A stretch of 64,000 nucleotides of DNA, taken from positions 42,442 to 106,441 of the forward strand of contig PACZ01000027.1 in NCBI GenBank assembly GCA_002700305.1, written 5' to 3'. Numbering within the stretch: the stretch's first letter is position 1; the number at the start of each line of letters is the position of its first letter. The notes under the pieces were generated by a model. The model ran no database searches and had not been told where the DNA came from. It saw only the letters and a program-made list of their open reading frames with translations. A program made the translations under genes and the position numbers. Source of the stretch: Hyphomonas sp. (GTDB lineage: Bacteria; Pseudomonadota; Alphaproteobacteria; Caulobacterales; Hyphomonadaceae). Shown one piece after another: positions 35,098 through 43,166 of the stretch.

Positions 35098-36000
35098 TCA
35101 GAGCTCCCCGAAGGCTTTCAGCGCGGCGCGCGCGATGGGCTCTCCCCATTCCTGCACGAAGTGGCCGGCCTCCTCGATCAGCATCGGTTCAGGGCAGCCC
35201 CGGATCTGCGCGCGCAGCTTCTCCATCGCCGGCGGGCCGAGCACCGGGTCTGCGCCGCCCACGGCCATGAACGTCTCGCCCTGCCATTCCCGCGCCCACC
35301 AGTCGGCAGCGCGCTGCGATGTCTTCACGCCCTCCATGCCGGGCGCGACCATGACCAGTTCCGGGAACCGGCGTACGCCCGCCTTGTAGGTGATGTCAGG
35401 GAAGGGGGCGGCATAGGCTGCAGCCTCTGCATCCGAGAGGACGGACGTGCCGCGTTTCATCAGGGCCGCGATGTCCATATCCGGCTGCGACGCATTATAG
35501 GCTTTCCATGCATCGAACCCCTTGCCGGGCGACTCGCCCGTCGCGATCGCCGTGTTCATCACGATCAGGCGCTCGAACCGCTCCGGCATGTCAGGCGGCA
35601 GGGTGAGGCCCAGCAGGCCACCCCAGTCCTGGCAGACAAGGGTGATGTTCTGGAGGTCCAGCCGTCTGACCAGCTCGACCATCATGTTGCGGTGGAAATG
35701 GAATGTGTAGGTCTCGTCCGCCACCGGCTTGTCGGAGCGGCCGAAGCCCAGCCAGTCCGGCGCGATGACACGGGCGCCCGACTCCAGGAAGACCGGGATC
35801 ATCTTGCGGTAAAGGTAAGACCAGGTCGGCTGGCCGTGCAGGCAGAGATAGGTGCGCACGGCCTTTTCCGGCCCTTCATCGACATAATGGACGCGCAGGC
35901 CCTCATAGCCGGGCAGGTCGTCAACATAGTGCGGAGCGTAGGACCAGCCAGGCAGGCCGGCAAACCGGTCGTCCGGCGTGCGCAATGCATCGATCTTCAT
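35098..36000 (-). CDS. haloalkane dehalogenase, DhlA-like (subfamily I)
   Basis: This alpha/beta hydrolase cleaves carbon-halogen bonds by hydrolysis. Its 300 residues contain a full DhlA-type catalytic pentad: nucleophile Asp125 (CQDWGG), halide-binding Trp126 and Trp165 (FDAWKAYN), acid Asp251 (GGADPVLGP) and base His280 (GHFVQEWGE). The oxyanion region HGQPTWSYLYR is also intact. The cap region AYAAPFPDITYKAGVRRFP closely follows Xanthobacter DhlA. The start is the ATG at 36000, preceded by GGAAGG. A small membrane protein gene follows. The natural substrate is unknown. Confidence 0.9.
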   Translation of the reverse strand: MKIDALRTPDDRFAGLPGWSYAPHYVDDLPGYEGLRVHYVDEGPEKAVRTYLCLHGQPTWSYLYRKMIPVFLESGARVIAPDWLGFGRSDKPVADETYTFHFHRNMMVELVRRLDLQNITLVCQDWGGLLGLTLPPDMPERFERLIVMNTAIATGESPGKGFDAWKAYNASQPDMDIAALMKRGTSVLSDAEAAAYAAPFPDITYKAGVRRFPELVMVAPGMEGVKTSQRAADWWAREWQGETFMAVGGADPVLGPPAMEKLRAQIRGCPEPMLIEEAGHFVQEWGEPIARAALKAFGEL

Positions 36001-36123
36001 GGAACTTCCTTCCATCTATGATTTTCTTCTTCCTGCCGTTAGCGTGGCGGAAGCGTATCGGGACGGATCATTGCGCGGAATTGGCCGAATGTCCCGACAG
36101 GATTTCTGAAAGGCACGACGAGC

Positions 36124-36522
36124 ATGGCAAAAGTGATCGGGTTGGGGGGCGTATTCTTCCACTGCGCAGACGTGGACGCCACGCGTGACTGGTACAGGCG
36201 CGTGCTTGGGATCGAGATTGACGATTATGGCGGCAGCAGTTTTGCCCATGCCGACTCGGCGGCCCTTTTCCCGCAGGGTGCCCGGACGATCTGGGCCCCG
36301 TTCAAGGCAGGCAGCGACTATTTCAAACCTTCTGACGCCGACTTCATGCTCAACCTGATGGTCGATGATTTCGACGGCATGCTGGAACGTCTGAAGGCGG
36401 AAGGGGTGGCGATGGAGGGCGAGCCGATGGTCGAATCCTATGGCAAGTTTGCCTGGGTGATGGACCCGGACGGCCGCAAACTCGAACTCTGGCAGCCGGT
36501 CGAACCTGCGCCAGAAGGGTAA
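36124..36522 (+). CDS. VOC-superfamily (glyoxalase/bleomycin-resistance fold) protein
   Basis: This protein has 132 residues. It starts with FFHCADVDATRDWYRRVLGI, the usual first beta-alpha-beta unit, and ends FAWVMDPDGRKLELWQP, with the metal-ligand glutamate in the last motif. These are hallmarks of the VOC fold. The reaction cannot be stated; members include isomerases, dioxygenases and resistance proteins. It is convergent with exoD, the stops six bases apart. Confidence 0.85.
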   Translation: MAKVIGLGGVFFHCADVDATRDWYRRVLGIEIDDYGGSSFAHADSAALFPQGARTIWAPFKAGSDYFKPSDADFMLNLMVDDFDGMLERLKAEGVAMEGEPMVESYGKFAWVMDPDGRKLELWQPVEPAPEG

Positions 36523-36528
36523 GACGGC

Positions 36529-37140
36529 TCAGAACCAGCCGGCAACCGTATTCCACGGCACGAGGAAGACCGCGACACTGAAGGCGGCGGCTGTTCCGGC
36601 AAACCCGGCCAGCATCAGGGCGCCGTCCCGCGCGACGAGCGCCAGACCGAACAGGACGATCGCCGTGCCTGGCGCCGCAACGGCGAAGGGCACCAGTTCC
36701 AGCGGGATCATCAGCATTGCAAGGAGTGAAACGGACAGCGCCGCGCCATAGGTCGCAATCCGGCCGGTGGCCCAGGTCAGCCGTTCCGTGATCATCCGGT
36801 CGATTCGTTGCAGCCAGGGCCGCACCTGGCCGCGGGCCTCTTCCAGTTTGGAGCACTCGATCCCCCGTTCCTGGACGAATTGCGGCATCCAGATGTGCCG
36901 GGCACCAAAGACGATTTGCAGGCTGAACAGGAGGATGATGCTGCCGACAAGGATTGGCAGGCCCGGAATGCCTCCCAGCGGCGGGACGGTCACCAGCAGG
37001 CCGAGCAGGACGATAACCGGCCCGAATGAGCGGTCACCGAACATGTCGAGCAGCGCGCCGATGGTGACTTTTTCGTCGCCGCAATCCTCGATCGCGGTGT
37101 CGAGCACGCTTTCCAGTGGTTTGTTCCGGCTTGGGGCCAT
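36529..37140 (-). CDS. ExoD-family exopolysaccharide synthesis protein
   Basis: This inner-membrane protein has 203 residues. The segment KVTIGALLDMFGDRSFGPVI and the glycine/proline-rich LLVTVPPLGGIPGLP match ExoD, needed for exopolysaccharide production and alkaline tolerance in rhizobia. About four to five helices are present. No other exopolysaccharide genes are in the window. The mechanism of ExoD is unknown. Confidence 0.87.
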   Translation of the reverse strand: MAPSRNKPLESVLDTAIEDCGDEKVTIGALLDMFGDRSFGPVIVLLGLLVTVPPLGGIPGLPILVGSIILLFSLQIVFGARHIWMPQFVQERGIECSKLEEARGQVRPWLQRIDRMITERLTWATGRIATYGAALSVSLLAMLMIPLELVPFAVAAPGTAIVLFGLALVARDGALMLAGFAGTAAAFSVAVFLVPWNTVAGWF

Positions 37141-37282
37141 CTCTCTTCTCCGATTACAGGCTTTAACGTGCCAGCAGGCGGAGCGTTGCGGACGAACCGC
37201 AAAAAAATGGCCGCCCGGCTTTTGAATCCGAGGCGGCCCGAGGAGAGGCTCTGGAGAGGTCGGCGGGAATGCCGCGCCTGTT

Positions 37283-37579
37283 TTAGTCGCGGGCCGAAGC
37301 CTTGCAGGTTTCGATGTCTTCCGCCGAGAGCTCGTATTTGTCGTTCTTGAACGAGGTGATTTCGCCCGTCTTCTTCGCGATTTTCTTGCAGTCTCTGAGC
37401 GTGACTTTCTTGCGGTTCATGTCGCCTTTGCAGACCGTGCCTTCGCAGGTCCAGACAGTCCCGATCACGGTGACGCGGGTGTCATCGACCGGCTTGGCCG
37501 TCTCGAAGGTGAAAGTGGTGGCGAATGCAGGGGCGGCGAGGCCGAGGAAGGCGGCGCCAAGAATTGCGGAACGGAGCAT
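37283..37579 (-). CDS. small exported cysteine-containing protein (CC_3452-like)
   Basis: This protein has 98 residues with a signal peptide ending APAFA (residue 20). The mature part has four cysteines (WTCEGTVC, RDC, ETC) likely to form two disulfides. The spacing and the ending resemble a small exported family known in Caulobacter and sphingomonads (CC_3452 type), by memory only. The function is unknown. Its upstream region shares a 24-bp dyad with that of the UrcA gene next door. Confidence 0.7.
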   Translation of the reverse strand: MLRSAILGAAFLGLAAPAFATTFTFETAKPVDDTRVTVIGTVWTCEGTVCKGDMNRKKVTLRDCKKIAKKTGEITSFKNDKYELSAEDIETCKASARD

Positions 37580-37647
37580 GGGAGGATGCCTTTATCGCTT
37601 ATGTTTATATCCAGCGCCGGGGCACGGTGGACGATCCCGGCGCTGAA

Positions 37648-37684
37648 CCATTAGATAGCGCTGAAAATTTCGTCAAGTGTTCAG
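37648..37684 (-). promoter_or_regulatory. promoter with overlapping 24-bp dyad, small exported protein gene
   Basis: In minus-strand reading there is TTGACG (37676-37671), a 17-bp spacer and TAATGG (37653-37648), a plausible sigma-70-type promoter. The -35 lies inside a dyad at 37661-37684 with arms CTGAAA and GTTCAG around 12 bases. A closely similar element lies before the UrcA gene. Confidence 0.45.
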
Positions 37685-37706
37685 CAGTTTTTATTAAGTA
37701 TCGCAC

Positions 37707-38057
37707 TTACTTCAGAGATGCCAGGACGCGCGCCGGCTGGCTGGTGCTGGCGGCGTAGAGGCGTGTCAGGTCCTCATCGTCAATGTGGGTGACAGCCTTG
37801 GCGAGGATTTCCGATACGCAGACATCGTCCACACGGGGGGCGCCGACAACCGGACGGGTGTAGCGGCAGGCAGCGGTGGCCTGATCCTGCAGCGATTCCA
37901 GAACAGTCTCGGCGCCGGAGGCTGTGCCGAGAACGGCGGTGTCATACTGTAGGTCCAGCTGCACAACACGCTGGACTTCAGCCGAGGCCGGGGCGGCGAA
38001 CAGGGTGGCGGCGGCAAGGCTTGCAGTGGCGGTAAGAGAGAGGATGCGGGAGGTCAT
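37707..38057 (-). CDS. UrcA family protein
   Basis: This protein has 116 residues with a signal peptide ending PASAEV near residue 26. The mature part follows the UrcA layout: VVQLDLQYDTAVLGTASGAE, then QATAACRYTRP and DVCVSEILAKAVTHI with the paired cysteines. UrcA proteins are common in Caulobacterales and Sphingomonadales and have no assigned activity. Its promoter shares a dyad with the neighbouring small exported protein gene, so co-regulation is likely. Confidence 0.8.
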   Translation of the reverse strand: MTSRILSLTATASLAAATLFAAPASAEVQRVVQLDLQYDTAVLGTASGAETVLESLQDQATAACRYTRPVVGAPRVDDVCVSEILAKAVTHIDDEDLTRLYAASTSQPARVLASLK

Positions 38058-38111
38058 GGGAGGAAACCTTTTTGCGTTGGATGGCTGTGACCCGGTGAAG
38101 TCACATGAATA

Positions 38112-38147
38112 AGAATATGACCATTGAACAAAATGTCAATCGTTCAG
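38112..38147 (-). promoter_or_regulatory. promoter with overlapping 24-bp dyad, UrcA gene
   Basis: In minus-strand reading there is TTGACA (38139-38134), a 16-bp spacer and TATTCT (38117-38112). The dyad at 38124-38147 has arms TTGAAC and GTTCAG around 12 bases. It matches the element at 37661-37684 in 16 of 24 positions by hand count, including the shared core GTCAA. Confidence 0.5.
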
Positions 38148-38281
38148 TGATTACAATTTTTCTAATGCCTCAATTTAGTTCGCCGCTTGCCCCCGCGGCA
38201 CAAATTGCCGTGCGCCGCTGCCTCGATATGCTCGTGTTCAAGAGATCTTAGAAAGAGACAAAGGTCAGGAGGAGACGCGAC

Positions 38282-39592
38282 ATGGACTTCAATATCCCGC
38301 AGGAAATAGCCGACTATCTGGTGGTGCTCGACAAGTTCATCGAAGACGAAATCAAGCCGCTTGAAGAGCAGGACGACAATATCCGTTTCTTCGACCACCG
38401 ACGCGAATGGGCGCGCACCGATTTTGAAAATGGCGGTCTGCCGCGTCCGGAATGGGAGGCGCTGCTGAGGGAGGCCAAGCGCCGCGCCGATGCCGCTGGC
38501 CACCTGCGATATGCGCTGCCCAAGGAGTTTGGCGGCCAGGACGGCACCAATCTCGGCATGGCCGTTATCCGCGAGCATCTCGCCCGGAAGGGCCTCGGCC
38601 TGCACAATGATCTGCAGAACGAACACTCCATCGTCGGCAACTTCCCGCAGATCCTGATGCTGCGGGACTTTGCCCGGCCAGATCAGAAACATCTCGCCAC
38701 GGCCGCGCTTGAGGGCAAGTTCCTGGCCTGCTTTGGCCTGACCGAGCCGCATCACGGCTCCGACGCGACCCACATGGAAACCCGCGCCGTCCGCCACAAG
38801 AAAGACGGCAAGGATGGCTGGCTAATCAATGGCGAGAAGATGTGGATTACCGGCATGCATGTTGCGACCCACATCATGCTTTTCTGCCGTACGTCCGGTG
38901 AAGACGGCGACGCGAAGGGCATCACCTGTCTGATCATTCCGGCGCGTGACCCCGGCGTGATCATCGAAGAGTATATGTGGACCTTCAACATGCCGACCGA
39001 CCACCCGCGCCTGACCATCAAGGATGTCTGGGTGCCGGAAGATGCCGTGTTCGGCCCGCCGGAAGGGGGGCTCGCGCTCGCCCAGCACTTCGTCCACGAA
39101 AACCGTATCCGCCAGGCGGCCAGCTCCGTCGGCGCGGCGATGTACTGCATCACCGAAGCGGTGAACTATGCCAATGAGCGCCGCCCCTTCGGCAAACCGC
39201 TATCGGTAAACCAGGCCATCCAGTTCCCGCTGGTCGAGCAGGCGACCGAAGCGGAGATGCTACGCCTCTTCATCTTCAAGACGGCGTGGGAAATCGACAA
39301 GATGTCCAAGCCGGAAGTTGCCATCAAGCTCTCCGACAAGGTGTCGATGTGTAACTACAAGGCCAACCGGCTGTGCTGCGATGCGGCCGACCGGGCCATG
39401 CAAGTGCATGGCGGCATCGGCTATTCTCGCCACAAGCCGTTCGAGCACATTTATCGCCACCACCGCCGTTACCGCATCACCGAAGGCTCCGAAGAGATCC
39501 AGATGCGCAAGGTGGCCGGCCACCTGTTCGGCTTCATGGGGCCGAACAAGGGCAAGAACCGCAATGAACCCTTCGACTTCGCGGTCCGCTGA
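38282..39592 (+). CDS. acyl-CoA dehydrogenase
   Basis: This FAD enzyme of 436 residues introduces the first double bond in acyl-CoA oxidation. ACFGLTEPHHGSDATHMETRA is the substrate/FAD block in the middle domain. Near the C-terminus, AMQVHGGIGYSRHKPFEHIYR and RITEGSEEIQM are classical ACAD signatures, the latter with the flavin-binding region. The extended N-terminus resembles the ACAD10/11-like group, which prefers longer or modified acyl chains. GGAGGAGACGC precedes the ATG. It is monocistronic. Confidence 0.93.
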   Translation: MDFNIPQEIADYLVVLDKFIEDEIKPLEEQDDNIRFFDHRREWARTDFENGGLPRPEWEALLREAKRRADAAGHLRYALPKEFGGQDGTNLGMAVIREHLARKGLGLHNDLQNEHSIVGNFPQILMLRDFARPDQKHLATAALEGKFLACFGLTEPHHGSDATHMETRAVRHKKDGKDGWLINGEKMWITGMHVATHIMLFCRTSGEDGDAKGITCLIIPARDPGVIIEEYMWTFNMPTDHPRLTIKDVWVPEDAVFGPPEGGLALAQHFVHENRIRQAASSVGAAMYCITEAVNYANERRPFGKPLSVNQAIQFPLVEQATEAEMLRLFIFKTAWEIDKMSKPEVAIKLSDKVSMCNYKANRLCCDAADRAMQVHGGIGYSRHKPFEHIYRHHRRYRITEGSEEIQMRKVAGHLFGFMGPNKGKNRNEPFDFAVR

Positions 39593-39625
39593 TCTGCAAA
39601 AAATCTTCGCGCAAGGGGCGAAGGG

Positions 39626-39650
39626 TTAACAACCGGGTAACCAAGTTAAC
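39626..39650 (+). promoter_or_regulatory. near-CtrA element and two GTTAAC boxes
   Basis: TTAA-N7-GTAA (39626-39640) differs from the CtrA consensus by one base. It lies between two GTTAAC palindromes spaced exactly 20 bases (39625 and 39645), 45-70 bases before the next gene. This is suggestive only. Confidence 0.25.
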
Positions 39651-39694
39651 GCACTCCTCGGTCTGACAATCTGCCAGGCTGAGGAGTCTCGCCC

Positions 39695-41653
39695 ATGTCT
39701 TTGCTCGAGCGCGTCGTTCGTGCACATCGTTGCCGTTCTACCCATCACTATATCGCGCTGGATTCCCTGTCACTGATTGGCGGGGAGCAGGGGGAGGCCT
39801 GGAAGTCGGTCTTCCTGGTGCACCATGAGCACCTGCTGGAAGGCGCGAAAGCGCCGGATTCGAAGTTCAAGGACTTCAAGAACCATGTCTGCCATGTGAA
39901 TGAAGGCCTGTGGGGCGGCGCCCCCGGTAAGGCGATGGAATGGTATGCTCGTTCGGTCGAACTCCTCCGTGCGAAGAAATGGAGCAAGGCGGCCTATGCG
40001 CTCGGCGTGCTGAGCCATTATTACGCGGATCCGATCCAGCCTTTCCATACGGGGCAGACTGAGGAAGAGGGCGTCATCCATCGCGCCGTGGAATGGTCCA
40101 TCGCCAAGAGCCGCGACACAATCGACGAACTGATCGAAGCCAATGGCTATCCGGACATCCGCGTTCCGGCCGGGCCGGGTTTTGTCGCCGACATGGTGGT
40201 CGAGGGCGCGACGCTGTCGAACACGTTCTACAACACCTTCATCGACCATTATGATCTGGAGCGTGGCGTGTCCCACCCGCCGTCAGGCCTGGACGACACG
40301 ATGCGCGAAGGCATTGCCGAACTCGTGGCCTATGCCACGGCCGGATTTGCCGCACTGGTGACCCAGGCAGTGGAAGAGGCGGCCGTTTCCCCGCCGAAGG
40401 TCGGCATCACCCTGCAGGGCTATATCGAGACGCTGGACATTCCGCTGCGCTGGATCACGGCGAAACTCGCCGACGCGAACGACCGCGCGCAGGTCGAGCG
40501 GATGTACAAGGAATTCCAGAAGACCGGCAAAGTGATCAGGAACCTGCCGGAAGACGACAAGATCATCCGCAAGAAGCATGCGGCGCAGGTTCTCCGTGTG
40601 CCGCTGAAGACGCTCGACAAGCAGGAGATCGGTCCGATCGGCACCGCTCATGTGCCGCCGAAGGGACTGGCCCCAGCCATCGTGGCCGAGCCGGAAGCTG
40701 AAATTGTCGAGGAGGAGATCATCCTCGATGAAGCCGCCGCGATCGAACCCGAAGCAGAGGAAATTGCTGCCGAAGAGGTTCAGGTCGAAGAGGCCGTGGA
40801 AGCAGAAGAGACAGAAGCCGAAGTTGAAACTTTGGCGGAAGACGAGCTGATCCTCGACGAAGCAGACCTTGCTGCCATCGAAGAGGCCGGTCTTGATCTC
40901 GAAGAGGCAGGCGAGGAAGAAATCGACCTCAGCGCCGATGATGAGGAAGACGACGACGAAGCGTACGAGTCCGATGAAGATGAGGATGAGTACGAGGACG
41001 ACGACGAAGAGTACGAGTCCGACGAGGATGAGTACGAGGACGAGGACGACGAAGAAGACGAAGACTTCGACGAGGAAGATGAAGACGACGACTTCGACGA
41101 AGATGACGACGAAGATGAGGACGACGAAGCCGAAGAGTATGACGACTCGGCGGACGAGGAGTCCGGCGATGAGGTGGAGGAAGTCGCTGCTTCAGACGAT
41201 GAAGACGCGCCCGCTGAAACGCCGCATGTTCGCACGTCGGGCCTGACGCGCGAGAACCCGGTTGTCGATGCGCCTTCCATCGGTCCGAAGACGGCCGCGC
41301 GCCTGGAAGAGGTCGGCATCTACACGATCGGCGAATTGCTCGATTGCGATATCGAAGAGACTGCCTTCCTGCTGGACGTCCACTATATCGACTCCGAAAC
41401 CCTCCGCGACTGGCAGGACCAGACCAAGCTTATGATGGAAGTGCCCGGACTGCGCGTGCACGATGTGCAGATCATGGTCGGCGCCGGCATCCGCACCAGC
41501 AAGGAACTGGCCGAGGCGCCCGCGCGCACCCTGTTCCTGCTGGCGACAGAATTCCTGAATTCGCCGGAAGGCGAGCGCGTGCGCCGCGGCGACGACCTCT
41601 TCATGGAAGAAGAGGTCGAAGAGTGGATCGAACGCGCCCGCGACGCAGCCTAG
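39695..41653 (+). CDS. zinc-dependent phospholipase C-like protein with acidic linker and C-terminal helix-hairpin-helix (DUF4332-like) domain
   Basis: This protein has 652 residues in three parts. Residues 1-300 resemble the zinc-dependent phospholipase C / S1-P1 nuclease fold, with the metal motif SHYYADPIQPFHTG near 109-122 and other histidines (STHHY, HHEHLL). Residues ~325-510 are extremely acidic, made of Asp/Glu runs with Ser and Tyr. Residues ~520-645 carry a helix-hairpin-helix type domain (SIGPKTAARLEEVGIYTIGEL). No signal peptide is seen. Its stop overlaps that of tnaA on the other strand. The function is unknown. Confidence 0.8.
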   Translation: MSLLERVVRAHRCRSTHHYIALDSLSLIGGEQGEAWKSVFLVHHEHLLEGAKAPDSKFKDFKNHVCHVNEGLWGGAPGKAMEWYARSVELLRAKKWSKAAYALGVLSHYYADPIQPFHTGQTEEEGVIHRAVEWSIAKSRDTIDELIEANGYPDIRVPAGPGFVADMVVEGATLSNTFYNTFIDHYDLERGVSHPPSGLDDTMREGIAELVAYATAGFAALVTQAVEEAAVSPPKVGITLQGYIETLDIPLRWITAKLADANDRAQVERMYKEFQKTGKVIRNLPEDDKIIRKKHAAQVLRVPLKTLDKQEIGPIGTAHVPPKGLAPAIVAEPEAEIVEEEIILDEAAAIEPEAEEIAAEEVQVEEAVEAEETEAEVETLAEDELILDEADLAAIEEAGLDLEEAGEEEIDLSADDEEDDDEAYESDEDEDEYEDDDEEYESDEDEYEDEDDEEDEDFDEEDEDDDFDEDDDEDEDDEAEEYDDSADEESGDEVEEVAASDDEDAPAETPHVRTSGLTRENPVVDAPSIGPKTAARLEEVGIYTIGELLDCDIEETAFLLDVHYIDSETLRDWQDQTKLMMEVPGLRVHDVQIMVGAGIRTSKELAEAPARTLFLLATEFLNSPEGERVRRGDDLFMEEEVEEWIERARDAA

Positions 41654-43014
41654 AGCGGTTCAAACTCTGACGTGAAGTGCCGCATCATCGGCGGCTCTTT
41701 CACGATTTTCATGCCGCGCAGCTGGTCTTTCGAGGCAGCGAGTTCCTCGAAGACCTCGACGATATAGTCCGCATGCGATTGGGTGTAGACGCGGCGCGGC
41801 ATGGCGAGGCGCACAAGATCCATCCGGGCGGGCTCCTCGCTGCCGTCTGGCTTGCGCCCGAACATGACCGTGCCGATCTCGCAGCCGCGGATACCGCCCA
41901 TCTCGTAAAGCGCGCAGGCCAGGGCCTGGCCCGGATATTCCAGCGGCGGGATGTGAGACAGGAAGGCGCGCGCATCCACGAAGACGGCATGGCCGCCCGC
42001 CGGTTTCACCACCGGCACACCCATCGCGTCCAGCCGCTCAGCGATATAGGCATTCGTCCGTACCCGGTAGCGCAGGTAATCCTCATCGATGATTTCGGAG
42101 AGACCCTGTGCGATGGCATCAAGGTCCCGCCCGGCGAGGCCGCCATAAGTGGGGAAGCCCTCGGTCTGGATCAGAAGGGTGCGGGCGCGTTCGGCCAGCG
42201 CATCGTCTCGGACCGCCAGCCAGCCGCCGATATTGGCGAAGGCATCTTTCTTGGCGCTCATGGTCATCCCGTCGGCAACTTCGAAGATGTCGTGGATGAT
42301 CGCCTTGATGCTGCGGTCCTGCTGGCCGGGCTCGCGCAGCTTGACGAACCAGGCGTTCTCGGCGAAGCGGCAACCATCGATGAAGAAGGGCTTGCGATAG
42401 TGCTGGGCAATCTGTGCAGCGGCGCGGATGTTTTCGAGGCTCGCCGGCTGGCCGCCGCCGGCATTGTTCGTGATGGTCATCATCACGGCCGGAACTGCGT
42501 CACGCTTTTCACGGAGCAGGGCCTCCAGCGCGTCGAGGTCCATATTGCCCTTGAACGGATGATCGAGGGAAGGGACCTTGCCTTCCGCAACCGGCAGGTC
42601 CACCGCTTCGGCGCCCGCAGCCTCGATATTGCCGCGGGTCGTGTCGAAATGGGTGTTGGAAGGGATGATGTGGCCAGGCTTGGCGATCAGGTTGAACAAG
42701 AGGTGTTCAGCGGCGCGGCCCTGGTGGGTCGGGATGATGTGTTTGAAATCCATCAGGTCACGGACCGCGGCCTCGAACCGGTAGAAGCTCGGCGCGCCGG
42801 CATAGCTCTCGTCGCCGGTCATCACCGCGCCCCATTGCGCCGCGCTCATGGCCGAGGTGCCGCTGTCGGTTAGGAGGTCGATGATCACATCGTCTGAATG
42901 CAGTTTGAAGAGATTGTACTTCGCCGCCTTCAGCAGGTCCGCGCGCTCCTCACGCGTGGTCATGCGGATCGGTTCGACCGATTTGATGCGGAAAGGTTCG
43001 ATGATGGTTTTCAT
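41650..43014 (-). CDS. tnaA: tryptophanase
   Basis: This PLP enzyme splits tryptophan to indole, pyruvate and ammonia. The 454-residue product has the PLP lysine Lys256 in MSAKKDAF. Tryptophanase is favoured over tyrosine phenol-lyase by CEIGTVMFGRKP, in place of the lyase arginine site, and by the terminal RHFTSEF with His446, where the lyase has Phe. The ATG at 43014 is chosen because GGAG lies eight bases upstream; a GTG at 43023 is less well placed. A terminator-like hairpin lies in the leader. No tryptophan permease adjoins. Confidence 0.9.
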   Translation of the reverse strand: MKTIIEPFRIKSVEPIRMTTREERADLLKAAKYNLFKLHSDDVIIDLLTDSGTSAMSAAQWGAVMTGDESYAGAPSFYRFEAAVRDLMDFKHIIPTHQGRAAEHLLFNLIAKPGHIIPSNTHFDTTRGNIEAAGAEAVDLPVAEGKVPSLDHPFKGNMDLDALEALLREKRDAVPAVMMTITNNAGGGQPASLENIRAAAQIAQHYRKPFFIDGCRFAENAWFVKLREPGQQDRSIKAIIHDIFEVADGMTMSAKKDAFANIGGWLAVRDDALAERARTLLIQTEGFPTYGGLAGRDLDAIAQGLSEIIDEDYLRYRVRTNAYIAERLDAMGVPVVKPAGGHAVFVDARAFLSHIPPLEYPGQALACALYEMGGIRGCEIGTVMFGRKPDGSEEPARMDLVRLAMPRRVYTQSHADYIVEVFEELAASKDQLRGMKIVKEPPMMRHFTSEFEPL

Positions 43015-43035
43015 TTGGCTCACTCCGGGCTCGTT

Positions 43036-43076
43036 AAAAGTCCTGGAGGTGCCCGAAGGCGTCGCACACAGGACTT
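43036..43076 (-). promoter_or_regulatory. terminator-like hairpin in the tnaA leader
   Basis: In minus-strand reading AAGTCCTG pairs with CAGGACTT (8 bp), with an inner GTGC/GCAC pair, and is followed by TTTT. It ends about 22 bases before the tnaA start. Its position suggests attenuation or translation control rather than termination of an upstream gene. Confidence 0.4.
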
Positions 43077-43166
43077 ATCCTGCGCCGCGGTTGCCTCGCC
43101 TTGGTGACGCGACCGCGCTCAGCGCCTGTTGCAATACAATTTCGTTATCAAGGGTCTTGGCGGTTT

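Noticed and set aside
39605..39623. Hairpin CTTCGC...GCGAAG after the acyl-CoA dehydrogenase gene
   Set aside because: It has only six base pairs and no T-run on the plus strand. The flanking A-run would suit a minus-strand terminator, but no minus-strand gene ends there.
40930..41200. Asp/Glu codon runs as a possible simple-sequence repeat or recombination hot spot
   Set aside because: The codons vary (GAC, GAT, GAA, GAG) without a fixed repeat unit, so selection on protein composition explains it better than DNA slippage.
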